Source of the DNA: Methanosarcinaceae archaeon
GTDB lineage: Archaea > Halobacteriota > Methanosarcinia > Methanosarcinales > Methanosarcinaceae
Direction of reading: 5' to 3'
Assembly (NCBI GenBank): GCA_030596385.1
Contig: JAUVKD010000055.1
Location: forward strand, 1-6,277
Length of the DNA: 6,277 nucleotides
Below are positions 1 through 5,923 of this stretch, piece by piece. Under the pieces are notes generated by a model. The model saw only the letters and a program-made list of their open reading frames with translations, ran no database searches and was not told the origin of the DNA. Every line of letters starts with the position of its first letter. The stretch's first letter is position 1. The translations under genes were made by a program, and so were the position numbers.

Positions 1-71
1 CGTTCATGACGGTTCTCCGGGTTGTAGCACCTGATGAAATCCAGAAAGTCATCAAGCCTCAGCGACTCACG
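1..71 (-). pseudogene. Remnant of type I restriction-modification DNA methylase (HsdM)
   Basis: Read on the minus strand from 71 to the window edge, 23 codons are open and give a peptide containing LDDFLDFIRCYNPENRHE. This resembles, from memory, the segment of HsdM N6-adenine methylases where a conserved (F/V)xxCYxPxNRxxR stretch precedes the late C-terminal region. HsdM methylates the recognition sequence of a type I restriction system. Upstream of the fragment the frame is closed by TAA at 72-74, there is no start codon, and none of the methylase catalytic motifs (such as NPPF) occurs in the window, so the 5' part of the gene is gone. The gene may continue to the left of the window. The peptide is short, so the family call rests on one motif. 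Confidence 0.5.
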
Positions 72-74
72 TTA

Positions 75-540
75 TGACTTTAAACGCATACAAGAGACTG
101 CTTATTTGTTTGATATTTCGTGATAATTTTCTAATATAACGTACTTTTAATTGCTACATCATAAAGCAAATCGATAGTGAGCGACGGTGTAGTTTCAGAT
201 AGATTTGATATAAGCAAAATCAAAGAGCGGGAATTGCTGCATGGTTTGGTTTGTGAGTCATGGGTTTGGCAGCAGTGAAATGTGCCGCCTGCGGCGTAAA
301 CTGATGCTCCGTTCTCTTAATTTCCAGTAAATTGCTCCGTTTCTCTCTTCAGTTTCGGTTAAATAATTCGACACTTGGTAGTTGACACGGCACTAGCGTT
401 TTCCCATTTTTTACGCATTTTGCATTGTTGCCACCAATAATTTTTAAATAAAAACGCTTGCAAAAAGCATAATATGTAATAAATTATGCCACCAACTATG
501 TAAATTAGGTATGGAAGGATGGATTCATTCTTATCCCCTC
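75..540. other. Gene-less AT-rich spacer between two gene remnants
   Basis: No gene can be supported in this stretch. Both strands are closed by frequent stops. The longest local frame is a minus-strand open stretch of 42 codons (223-348) without a usable start codon, in a patch around 226-335 that is richer in GC than its surroundings. A plus-strand ATG at 241 opens a 29-residue frame without a recognisable ribosome binding site. A compact GC-rich hairpin lies at 284-295 (arms GCCGC/GCGGC, two-base loop). The motif GCCACCAA occurs twice (430-437 and 488-495). None of these matches a family I know. The stretch most likely represents decayed DNA of the same restriction/Schlafen locus as its flanks. 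Confidence 0.5.
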
Positions 541-789
541 TTAACTTCTGCGAGTAGCGCCTTGCCTGGCAGTCAGGCGATACTTTTGATTGCGATTGCG
601 AGGCTTATTTGGGAGGGTCATCTCAATCCATCCACCATTCAGTGAAGGCTGGATGTATTCACTCATAAAATGCATGCGGTTTTTTATCTGATGCAAGTTA
701 TTTAATGCAAGACCGATCTCCAGCCCATCGGGAAGACAGGCATGCTGAACAGAACGGCTCCATATCTCCGGTGTCAGGTTAGTTCCATT
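541..789 (-). pseudogene. C-terminal winged-helix remnant of an AlbA_2 (Schlafen-type) ATP-binding protein
   Basis: An 82-codon minus-strand frame ending in TAA (541-543) translates to the typical tail of COG2865-type proteins (AlbA_2 plus ATPase-like domain) and of some Fic-associated winged-helix proteins. The diagnostic part is a helix with HFMSEYIQPSL, then GGWIEMTLPNKP and QKYRLT, matching the family pattern 'hFrexYlqPaLxxGliemTiPdKPxSrxQkYRLT'. The frame has no initiation codon at its upstream end: it is closed by TGA at 790-792, inside the overlapping frame that carries the N-proximal piece of what is probably the same gene. The proteins are thought to be regulators or accessory factors and often lie inside type I restriction operons; their biochemical role is not settled. 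Only the DNA-binding-like tail is left here, so no function is expected. Confidence 0.65.
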
Positions 790-905
790 TCATAATTGAC
801 ACTGTGTGTTTCATCAAAATGGATCAACCCTTCCTTGAAGCAAAACTCGCGGATCTCACTGTGCCCCATCTGCTGTGAGGTTGCACCTTCGTGAATGAAA
901 AGATG
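774..905 (-). pseudogene. AlbA_2 domain remnant, N-proximal piece of the same broken gene
   Basis: A second minus-strand frame, bounded by TGA at 906-908 and ending in TGA at 774-776, gives 43 residues containing FIHEGATSQQM, then SEIREFCFKEG and LIHFDE. This fits the end of the AlbA_2 (divergent AAA_4/Schlafen) domain, whose usual form is 'yyIReGstSrpaxxeEIxxL...G.i.FDe'. The order on the minus strand (AlbA_2 end first, winged helix next) is that of a normal family member. However, the several hundred residues that should lie between them are missing, and the two pieces are in different frames that overlap at 774-789. This points to an internal deletion in one ancestral gene. The remnant begins only 6 bases past the stop codon of the dehydrogenase gene. 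Confidence 0.55.
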
Positions 906-911
906 TCAGGT

Positions 912-1940
912 TTAAGACAATATTTCACATGTGTATTTTGCGATTTCGTCCGTCATTTCACTGAGTTTTGCGCTGCCGCCAAGGTCATAGGTAATATGTT
1001 TTCTTTCCGCAATAACACGCTCGGTTGCTTTGAATATAGCATCAGATCTTTCATTTTCACCAAGATAATCAAGCATCCATGCACCTGCAAGAATAGTTGC
1101 TACAGGGTTTACCTTGTCCTGTCCGGTGTATTTTGGGGCAGAACCATGTGCGGGTTCGAACATTGCATAGTTGTCTCCTATATTGGCAGAGTAGATCAAT
1201 CCAATACTGCCGACCAGTGCTGAACATTCTTCACTTATGACATCCATGAATAAGTTTGTCGATAAAAGGATCTTCTTGTTGAATAACTGCGGGTTTTTTA
1301 TCAACTGCTGTGCGATATTATCAATGTGATATTCCCATATATCGATATCAGGATAATCTGCCCCAACTTTTTCGACCTCTTCTAAGAATGTACCGCATGT
1401 CAATTTGAGGATATTGCTTTTGTGAATTGGAACAACCGTGTCATAATTTCGTTTTTTTGCTTCTTCAAATGAATAGCGTGCGATATTATAACTGGATGTG
1501 CGTGTGATTTTCCTGATGGCGATATATACATCGTCTGTAAGTTTTATTTCTTCACCGACGTAGAGCCCTTCCGTACCTTCACGCACACATACAAAATCAA
1601 CATTACCAAGCGGAGGATTTGTATTTGGGAATGTCTTTACCGGTCGCACATTGGCATAAAGATTGTATTTCTGCCTGATGGATACTGCAACACTTTTCGG
1701 GGTACCAACTCCACCTGGTGTGGTTGTAGGACCTTTGAAACAAGCATCAGAACTGTCAAGGATATCCCATGTTTCATCAGGTATGAGTGTGTTTCCGCCG
1801 TTTTTGTCCCACCATGTGGCACCGGCTTCACACATTATGAATTCAATATCTGTGTTGGCGGCTCCTGTTACTTTTAACATTGCATCAACAAGTTCCGGGC
1901 CAACTCCGTCACCTTTTATGACTGCTACATTTTTACTCAT
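912..1940 (-). CDS. icd: Isocitrate/isopropylmalate-type dehydrogenase, probable NADP isocitrate dehydrogenase
   Basis: This 342-residue enzyme of the beta-decarboxylating dehydrogenase family probably converts isocitrate to 2-oxoglutarate and CO2 in the cytoplasm, feeding glutamate synthesis in the partial oxidative TCA branch known from Methanosarcina. The N-terminal GDGVGPE starts the fold. Substrate residues by comparison with E. coli Icd are Ser83, Arg89, Arg99, Arg120, Tyr127 (catalytic) and Lys174. Metal ligands are Asp207, Asp233 and Glu237. The GSAPKYTGQDKVNP segment (266-279) carries Lys270-Tyr271, the pair that marks NADP use; NAD enzymes have Asp-Ile there. Two deviations are Ala85 where E. 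coli has Asn115, and Glu237 where Asp is usual. The start at 1940 fits the conserved N-terminus and has GGTGAT six bases upstream; the open frame runs further up, but that part is unlike the family. Homoisocitrate or isopropylmalate dehydrogenase is a less likely alternative. Confidence 0.85.
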   Translation of the reverse strand: MSKNVAVIKGDGVGPELVDAMLKVTGAANTDIEFIMCEAGATWWDKNGGNTLIPDETWDILDSSDACFKGPTTTPGGVGTPKSVAVSIRQKYNLYANVRPVKTFPNTNPPLGNVDFVCVREGTEGLYVGEEIKLTDDVYIAIRKITRTSSYNIARYSFEEAKKRNYDTVVPIHKSNILKLTCGTFLEEVEKVGADYPDIDIWEYHIDNIAQQLIKNPQLFNKKILLSTNLFMDVISEECSALVGSIGLIYSANIGDNYAMFEPAHGSAPKYTGQDKVNPVATILAGAWMLDYLGENERSDAIFKATERVIAERKHITYDLGGSAKLSEMTDEIAKYTCEILS

Positions 1941-1946
1941 GTTATC

Positions 1947-1952
1947 ATCACC
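1947..1952 (-). promoter_or_regulatory. Ribosome binding site of icd (decides the start)
   Basis: GGTGAT on the minus strand lies six bases before the ATG at 1938-1940. It is complementary to the conserved 3' end of archaeal 16S rRNA. It supports the 342-residue form over an upstream ATG in the same frame at 2085-2087. Confidence 0.7.
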
Positions 1953-1972
1953 AAGGCAACTTATACTTGATT

Positions 1973-2148
1973 TAGTATTAAACCTTCCTGTAAAATTCGT
2001 ACAGTATAATTGCATTGCCATCTTTATGCATAAAGTCGAATTATGCACAGATTGGGGGTTATGTTTGTATAAGGGGCAGAAAAACAAAACAATTTTTTAA
2101 AAAGCTGAAATTCAGGCTCAGCAAACATCCTATAATATATTTTCAAAA
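1973..2148 (-). promoter_or_regulatory. Promoter region of icd with candidate TATA boxes
   Basis: Reading toward icd, three TATA-like elements are seen: ATATATTATA within 2131-2148, AATTATAC at 2004-2011, and TTTAATACT within 1973-1982. With the usual archaeal spacing of about 25 bases, the middle one would start transcripts near 1980 (about 40-base leader). The outer one would give a leader longer than 150 bases, and the inner one a leader of only about ten. I cannot choose between them, although the middle box is the best placed relative to the palindrome upstream of it. Confidence 0.35.
2022..2047. promoter_or_regulatory. Palindromic candidate operator between icd and the divergent gene
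   Basis: CTTTATGCATAAAG (2022-2035) is a perfect 14-bp palindrome. Its right half also pairs with a third copy of the arm: TGCATAA (2027-2033) and TTATGCA (2041-2047) form a perfect 7-bp inverted repeat with a 7-base spacer. The cluster lies just upstream of the AATTATAC box and about 82-107 bases before the icd start. A smaller inverted repeat with the same spacer length, CTGTA/TACAG, lies at 1988-2004. The arrangement suits a dimeric DNA-binding protein, but the regulator is unknown, and AT-rich DNA yields such repeats by chance. Confidence 0.35.
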
Positions 2149-2167
2149 TTAAAATTGACACAGTAAA

Positions 2168-2239
2168 TCATATAAATGAAAACATATTAGTATATTATCA
2201 TTAGTTCAACAGATTTTTCAAATTTGCTGTTGTGGAGGT
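2168..2239 (+). promoter_or_regulatory. Promoter and strong ribosome binding site of the 2249 gene
   Basis: TATA-like sequences on the plus strand lie at 2169-2178 (CATATAAATG) and 2188-2198 (TAGTATATTAT). GGAGGT at 2234-2239 is a strong Shine-Dalgarno match nine bases before the ATG at 2249, which fixes that start. The gene therefore has its own divergent promoter, separate from icd. Confidence 0.45.
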
Positions 2240-2248
2240 TAAGTTACA

Positions 2249-2884
2249 ATGGATGTAATTCCAAATGATGTAATAACAATTTGTATTTTAGGTGGACTCT
2301 TTTTTATTCTTATTGCGATTATTGGAGGTGGTTTCAGCATAAAAGAAATCAAAATTCCAAAGATTCAAAAATGGATGAGAGTACTATCTTTTTTCGTGGG
2401 ATTGGTGTTGATATATTTATCATTTTTTCAACCGCCAATTATTCCACCTACACTAAATGATACTTCAGGTCAAAGACCTTCTACAACTGATAATATCATT
2501 TATTCAGATTACGACGTTGATACTACTATTCACAATATTAAATTATTACAATTAATAGCAACAAGTGTTAATGATCCTCCCCGAATTAATGATCGCATCA
2601 CTATAGAGTTTACATTGCAGAATGTCGGTGAAAATGAGATTAAGTTTATGGACACATTTGTTGCGGCACGTAATCCATTTGAAGAGAATAAAGATTTTGG
2701 AGAATCAAATCAAGGTAAAACCATTCAACCCAAAGAAATAATGATAACCAAGGCCAGTATAATTGTTGATAATAAAGGTATTTGGACATTCGGACCTTGC
2801 TACTCTCTTGATATCCCCGAAATTCGTGATGAAAATAATTTATGTCCTTGTGAATGGCGTCGTTTTCAAATGGTAGTAATATAA
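2249..2884 (+). CDS. Unrecognised membrane-anchored protein with extracytoplasmic beta-rich domain
   Basis: I do not recognise this 211-residue protein. Two hydrophobic helices (about 8-28 and 44-62) flank a basic loop (KEIKIPKIQKWMR, 32-44). By the positive-inside rule this hairpin places the loop in the cytoplasm and both ends outside. The same two-helix hairpin, with its GGGFSIKEIKIPK-like loop, occurs as an N-terminal module in assorted hypothetical proteins. A low-complexity Pro/Thr/Asp linker (62-92) leads to a domain from about 95 to 185 that alternates hydrophobic and polar residues and contains ITIEFTLQNVGENEI. That segment resembles the strand-turn-strand 'v.v.NvG' pattern of CARDB/Ig-like beta sandwiches. 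Cysteines at 184, 199 and 201 could pair outside the cell. The gene is visibly more AT-rich than its neighbours, has its own strong ribosome binding site, and is alone on its strand, which suggests an accessory insertion. The function is unknown. Confidence 0.75.
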   Translation: MDVIPNDVITICILGGLFFILIAIIGGGFSIKEIKIPKIQKWMRVLSFFVGLVLIYLSFFQPPIIPPTLNDTSGQRPSTTDNIIYSDYDVDTTIHNIKLLQLIATSVNDPPRINDRITIEFTLQNVGENEIKFMDTFVAARNPFEENKDFGESNQGKTIQPKEIMITKASIIVDNKGIWTFGPCYSLDIPEIRDENNLCPCEWRRFQMVVI

Positions 2885-2985
2885 AATTGGTAAGAATAAT
2901 ATAATATTTGCCTTGAATATGTAAAGAATACTCAAATAACTTCAATAAAATATAAATTTCAAGCAAACCGATAGAAATACTAAAT
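2885..2985. other. Convergent intergenic gap, AT-rich
   Basis: About 100 bases separate the plus-strand membrane protein gene from the end of folD. On the minus strand the sequence after folD contains a T-rich run (ATTTATATTTTATT, around 2944-2957) that could serve as an archaeal U-rich terminator. No convincing stem-loop is present within the gap itself. Confidence 0.3.
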
Positions 2986-3915
2986 TCATGAGCATCTTCG
3001 AGATGCCTCGGATTGTGTGAAGCAATCCGGGGTCGTTGACTCAATGCCTCTCGCACCCCTGAGCACATGCTGCATAAGTATGGAAATCGTTATCGGTCCC
3101 ACTCCACCCGGTACAGGTGTGATGAGTGATGCCTTTTTTACCACATTATCAAAATCAACATCCCCATACACTTTACCATCCTCTTCGGTAATCCCGACAT
3201 CGAATATAACGACACCTTCTTTTATCATATTGGCTTTGATGAGGTGTTTTACACCTGTCGCCACAATTAGTATATCAGCATCCATTGTGAACTTTTTGAT
3301 ATCATCAGTATAAACATGGCATACTGACACCGTAGCGTTGCGGTTCATAAACAGTGCGGCCATTGGTTTACCGACCACATTACTGTGCCCGATGATCACG
3401 GCATGTTTCCCCTGGATCTCCACGCCGTACTCTTCCAGTGCACAAAGCACACCTTCTGGTGTACACGGAACAAACCCTTCATTTCCAATCAAAAGTTGTC
3501 CCATATTGCATGGATGAAAACCATCCGCATCTTTTGATGGGTCGATCGATACCATGACCGCCTGTTCATTGATACCCACTGGAAGCGGAAGTTGTACCAA
3601 AATGCCATGAATATCATCCCTGTTATTAAGCGTATTGATAATATCGATAAGTTCTTCCTGTGTGGTGGTTTCCGGAAGGGGAATATCCTCTGCAAAGATT
3701 CCCACTCTCTCACATGCTGTGTGTTTTAATCGGACATACATTCCGGATGCAGGGTCATTACCGACAAGTATCGTTGCAAGACCGGGAGTTATCCCACATT
3801 CGAGCTTTAAATCCTCTACGCCCTTTTTAACTTTCGCTTCCAATTTATGTGCAAGTTTTCTGCCATCTATTATTTTTCTATATATCATTTTGGGATCAAT
3901 ATTCTTATCCGACAT
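2986..3915 (-). CDS. folD: Bifunctional methylene-tetrahydrofolate dehydrogenase / methenyl-tetrahydrofolate cyclohydrolase
   Basis: FolD oxidises 5,10-methylene-tetrahydrofolate with NADP and hydrolyses the methenyl form to 10-formyl-tetrahydrofolate, the formyl donor for PurN. Family hallmarks in order: Tyr60 and catalytic Lys64 in YVRLKHTACERVG; GILVQLPLP (104-112, Gln108); ADGFHP (130-135, Asp131); the nucleotide-binding GHSNVVGKP (176-184, Lys183 where E. coli has the NADP-contacting Arg191); and ITPVPGGVGP (265-274). The chosen ATG has GTGAT five bases upstream; an internal ATG at codon 10 has no such site. At 309 residues the protein is about 20 longer than E. coli FolD: nine extra at the start and a 19-residue unconserved tail (291-309) encoded by DNA that forms two hairpins. 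It begins 40 bases after glyA, so the two are probably co-transcribed. The stop is TGA. Confidence 0.95.
   Translation of the reverse strand: MSDKNIDPKMIYRKIIDGRKLAHKLEAKVKKGVEDLKLECGITPGLATILVGNDPASGMYVRLKHTACERVGIFAEDIPLPETTTQEELIDIINTLNNRDDIHGILVQLPLPVGINEQAVMVSIDPSKDADGFHPCNMGQLLIGNEGFVPCTPEGVLCALEEYGVEIQGKHAVIIGHSNVVGKPMAALFMNRNATVSVCHVYTDDIKKFTMDADILIVATGVKHLIKANMIKEGVVIFDVGITEEDGKVYGDVDFDNVVKKASLITPVPGGVGPITISILMQHVLRGARGIESTTPDCFTQSEASRRCS
2992..3029. repeat. Two adjacent hairpins at the 3' end of folD
   Basis: GCATCT-TCG-AGATGC (2992-3006) is a perfect 6-bp stem with a three-base loop. CGGATTG/CAATCCG (3009-3015 and 3023-3029) is a perfect 7-bp stem with a seven-base loop. Both lie inside the last codons of folD, encoding the unconserved C-terminal tail, and only two bases separate them. 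In the folD mRNA they would form two stacked stem-loops just before the stop codon, followed by an AT-rich stretch. They may be a transcript-end or stability structure, or the trace of a small inserted repeat. Confidence 0.6.
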
Positions 3916-3955
3916 TGTATATCACATCTACTGTTATGCTTTAAACAAGCCTGAA

Positions 3956-5197
3956 CTATATATTTTTGTACACTGGAAAACAGCTGCAAAGTTGCTGAAC
4001 ATCTGCATTGACAGTGTCAAGAACGTGCCGGTCATTCACATTGTTGATAACAGTATCTATCATCTCTACGATCTCTTCCATCTCTGTTTCCTTCATGCCT
4101 CTTGTTGTCACAGCCGGAGTGCCGATTCTTACTCCACTTGTTATAAACGGGCTTTTGGTCTCGAATGGGATCGTGTTTTTATTAAGTATGATTCCTGCAT
4201 TGCTAAATGCCGTCTCAGCATCTTTACCTGTCATATCGAACTTGTTCAGGTTCAAAAGCATCATATGGTTATCAGTACCGCCTGAAACAAGATCAAAACC
4301 AAGTTCGATCAACCTGACAGCCATTGCCTTTGCATTCTTCACGGTCTGCACCTGATCATCCTTATATTTCTGTCCCTGCGCTTCCTTGAATGCCACAGCC
4401 TTTGCTGCAATAATATGCATAAGTGGTCCGCCCTGAATACCAGGGAATATAGCTTTGTTGATTCCTTTTGCGTATTCTTCCTTGCACATGATCATACCAC
4501 CGCGTGGACCACGCAATGTCTTGTGGGTCGTAGTGGTAACAAAATCAGCATAAGGGACCGGACTCTGGTGTACACCTGCTACAACAAGTCCTGCAATATG
4601 AGCTATATCTGCCAGAAGATATGCTCCAACCTCATCTGCGATTTCCTTAAAACGCTTGAAATCGATCTCACGCGGATATGCGGATGCACCTGCAACGATC
4701 ATCCGGGGTTTGCTTTTTTTTGCAAAATCCATCAAAACATCATAATCAAGGGCTTCAGTTTCTTTATCAACACCATAAGATGCAATATTGTATAACTGGC
4801 CTGCAAAGTTCACAGGGCTGCCGTGTGATAGATGACCGCCATGTGTCAAATCCATGGACATTATAGTATCGCCGAGATTGAGCACTGAAAAATAGACTGC
4901 CATATTCGCTCCGGAACCGGAGTGTGGTTGAACATTTACATGCTCTGCACCAAACAAATCCTTCGCTCTCTCTATTGCAAGGTCTTCCGCAATATCAACA
5001 AAATCACAGCCACCATAGTAGCGCTTGCCGGAATAGCCTTCTGCATACTTGTTAGTCATAATTGAGCCCTGTGCTTCCATGACAGCACGGCTCGTATAGT
5101 TCTCTGATGCTATCAGGTTCAATTTGTAATCCTGACGTTCCGCTTCCTTTTCAAGTATTTCTGCGATCCGGGGATCAATTTCTGAAATATAAGACAT
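3956..5197 (-). CDS. glyA: Serine hydroxymethyltransferase
   Basis: GlyA is a pyridoxal-phosphate enzyme that interconverts serine and glycine while moving the one-carbon unit to tetrahydrofolate as 5,10-methylene-tetrahydrofolate. Counting 413 residues from the start at 5197: LIASENYTS near 29-37, SGKRYYGG near 56-63, [12 protein letters not shown] (89-100) for cofactor phosphate binding, Asp197 and His200 in [11 protein letters not shown], the Schiff-base Lys226 in [20 protein letters not shown] (256-261), and Arg357 in GVRIGTP for the substrate carboxylate. Length is normal for the family. An ATG five codons upstream (5212) has no ribosome site, whereas GGTGA sits eight bases before 5197, and MSYISEIDP is the usual kind of N-terminus. 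The context (purN, folD) argues for folate rather than tetrahydromethanopterin as carrier, as reported for Methanosarcina barkeri. The gene ends in TAG, with TAA five codons further on. Confidence 0.95.
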   Translation of the reverse strand: MSYISEIDPRIAEILEKEAERQDYKLNLIASENYTSRAVMEAQGSIMTNKYAEGYSGKRYYGGCDFVDIAEDLAIERAKDLFGAEHVNVQPHSGSGANMAVYFSVLNLGDTIMSMDLTHGGHLSHGSPVNFAGQLYNIASYGVDKETEALDYDVLMDFAKKSKPRMIVAGASAYPREIDFKRFKEIADEVGAYLLADIAHIAGLVVAGVHQSPVPYADFVTTTTHKTLRGPRGGMIMCKEEYAKGINKAIFPGIQGGPLMHIIAAKAVAFKEAQGQKYKDDQVQTVKNAKAMAVRLIELGFDLVSGGTDNHMMLLNLNKFDMTGKDAETAFSNAGIILNKNTIPFETKSPFITSGVRIGTPAVTTRGMKETEMEEIVEMIDTVINNVNDRHVLDTVNADVQQLCSCFPVYKNI

Positions 5198-5205
5198 TTG
5201 TTTCT

Positions 5206-5210
5206 TCACC
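5206..5210 (-). promoter_or_regulatory. Ribosome binding site deciding the glyA start
   Basis: GGTGA on the minus strand ends eight bases before the ATG at 5195-5197. It overlaps the codons that would follow the alternative ATG at 5212, which itself lacks any purine-rich site. This favours the shorter 413-residue GlyA. Confidence 0.6.
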
Positions 5211-5223
5211 ATTTGATTATGTG

Positions 5224-5237
5224 TTATATTATAAATA
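5224..5237 (-). promoter_or_regulatory. Candidate internal promoter (TATA box) before glyA
   Basis: TATTTATAATATAA on the minus strand lies between purN and glyA. At archaeal spacing it would start transcripts around 5201-5209, giving glyA-folD a very short leader in addition to read-through from purN. Such an early start would lose part or all of the GGTGA site, so either the true start point is slightly upstream or the box is only AT-rich spacer. Confidence 0.35.
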
Positions 5238-5268
5238 TGAAAATTAATTGTAGATCTGAATCGTACAT

Positions 5269-5907
5269 CTATTTTAAAACACTAACAATCCGCCCTTCCA
5301 CTTTAAGTTTACCCTCAATGAACAGTTTTATAGACAGGGGATATATCTTGTGCTCCTGTTCCAAAATACGTTCAGATAGCGAATCCTCTGTATCGTTTTC
5401 AAGTACGGGAACACAACTTTGCAGGATTATCGGACCAGTGTCCATTCCTTCATCAACGAAGTGTACTGTGCATCCCGATACCTTCACCCCATAATTCAGT
5501 GTCTGCTTGTGGGAATGCAACCCCTTAAAAGAAGGGAGCAAGGTCGGATGAATGTTCAGGATACAGTTCTTATAGGCACTTATGACAACTTTGCCAACAA
5601 TCCGCATATATCCGGCAAGCACTATCAATTCGGTATCATAATTGGCAAGGACTTTTAAGAGTTCCTGTTCATATCCGGATACATCTTCAAAACCGGCCGG
5701 ATCAATGAAAATCGCATCGATGCCATGTTTTTTTGCGCGTTCAAGTGCATAGGCGTCTGCTACGTCGCTGATAACAACTTTAATGGTTGCATTTTCAATG
5801 TTTTTATTTCCGATATTGTCGATAATGGCTTGAAGATTGGAACCTCGACCTGAAACTAAAACAGCAATGTTGGTTTTTGTTTTATTGTTAGTATTAATGT
5901 TGCTCAT
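5269..5907 (-). CDS. purN: Phosphoribosylglycinamide formyltransferase, folate-dependent
   Basis: PurN transfers the formyl group of 10-formyl-tetrahydrofolate to glycinamide ribonucleotide, the third step of purine synthesis, in the cytoplasm. The 212-residue protein is of normal length and carries the phosphate-binding loop [13 protein letters not shown] (16-28), LAGYMRIV (97-104), and the catalytic triad equivalent to E. coli Asn106, His108 and Asp144: Asn118 and His120 in [13 protein letters not shown], and Asp156 in VDEGMDTGP. It also has [13 protein letters not shown] (142-154), typical of the family. Residues 1-12, rich in Asn, Lys and Thr, precede the conserved core and may be a flexible start. 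Many archaea lack PurN and use formate-dependent PurT, so this gene depends on the GlyA and FolD products encoded downstream. No Shine-Dalgarno site is seen; the TATA box suggests a leaderless message. The stop is TAG. Confidence 0.95.
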   Translation of the reverse strand: MSNINTNNKTKTNIAVLVSGRGSNLQAIIDNIGNKNIENATIKVVISDVADAYALERAKKHGIDAIFIDPAGFEDVSGYEQELLKVLANYDTELIVLAGYMRIVGKVVISAYKNCILNIHPTLLPSFKGLHSHKQTLNYGVKVSGCTVHFVDEGMDTGPIILQSCVPVLENDTEDSLSERILEQEHKIYPLSIKLFIEGKLKVEGRIVSVLK

Positions 5908-5923
5908 TATGAGTTCATAGGGG

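Noticed and set aside
564..578. Hairpin GCCTG-GCAGT-CAGGC as a terminator
   Set aside because: It lies inside the decayed coding frame of the winged-helix remnant and has no T-run on either side.
517..633. 9-bp inverted repeat GGATGGATT / AATCCATCC as ends of a mobile element
   Set aside because: The arms are short, do not extend, have no target-site duplication, and enclose no transposase.
891..1223. Plus-strand open frame opposite the icd 3' end
   Set aside because: It is antisense to conserved icd codons, with a cysteine/phenylalanine-rich unstructured translation and no ribosome site.
1941..2087. Upstream extension of icd by 49 codons to an ATG at 2085-2087
   Set aside because: The extra residues do not resemble the family, and the ATG at 1938-1940 has a good ribosome site and the conserved N-terminus.
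1941..2248. NrpR-type nitrogen operator (GGAA-N6-TTCC) upstream of icd
   Set aside because: A TTCC/GGAA half occurs near 1985, but no second half at the right spacing was seen.
3862..3888. Alternative FolD start at codon 10
   Set aside because: No ribosome site precedes it, whereas the first ATG has GTGAT at suitable spacing.
3635..4285. Long plus-strand open frame opposite folD and glyA
   Set aside because: It lies antisense to two well-conserved enzymes, crosses the gap between them, and its translation shows no family features; it is a shadow frame.
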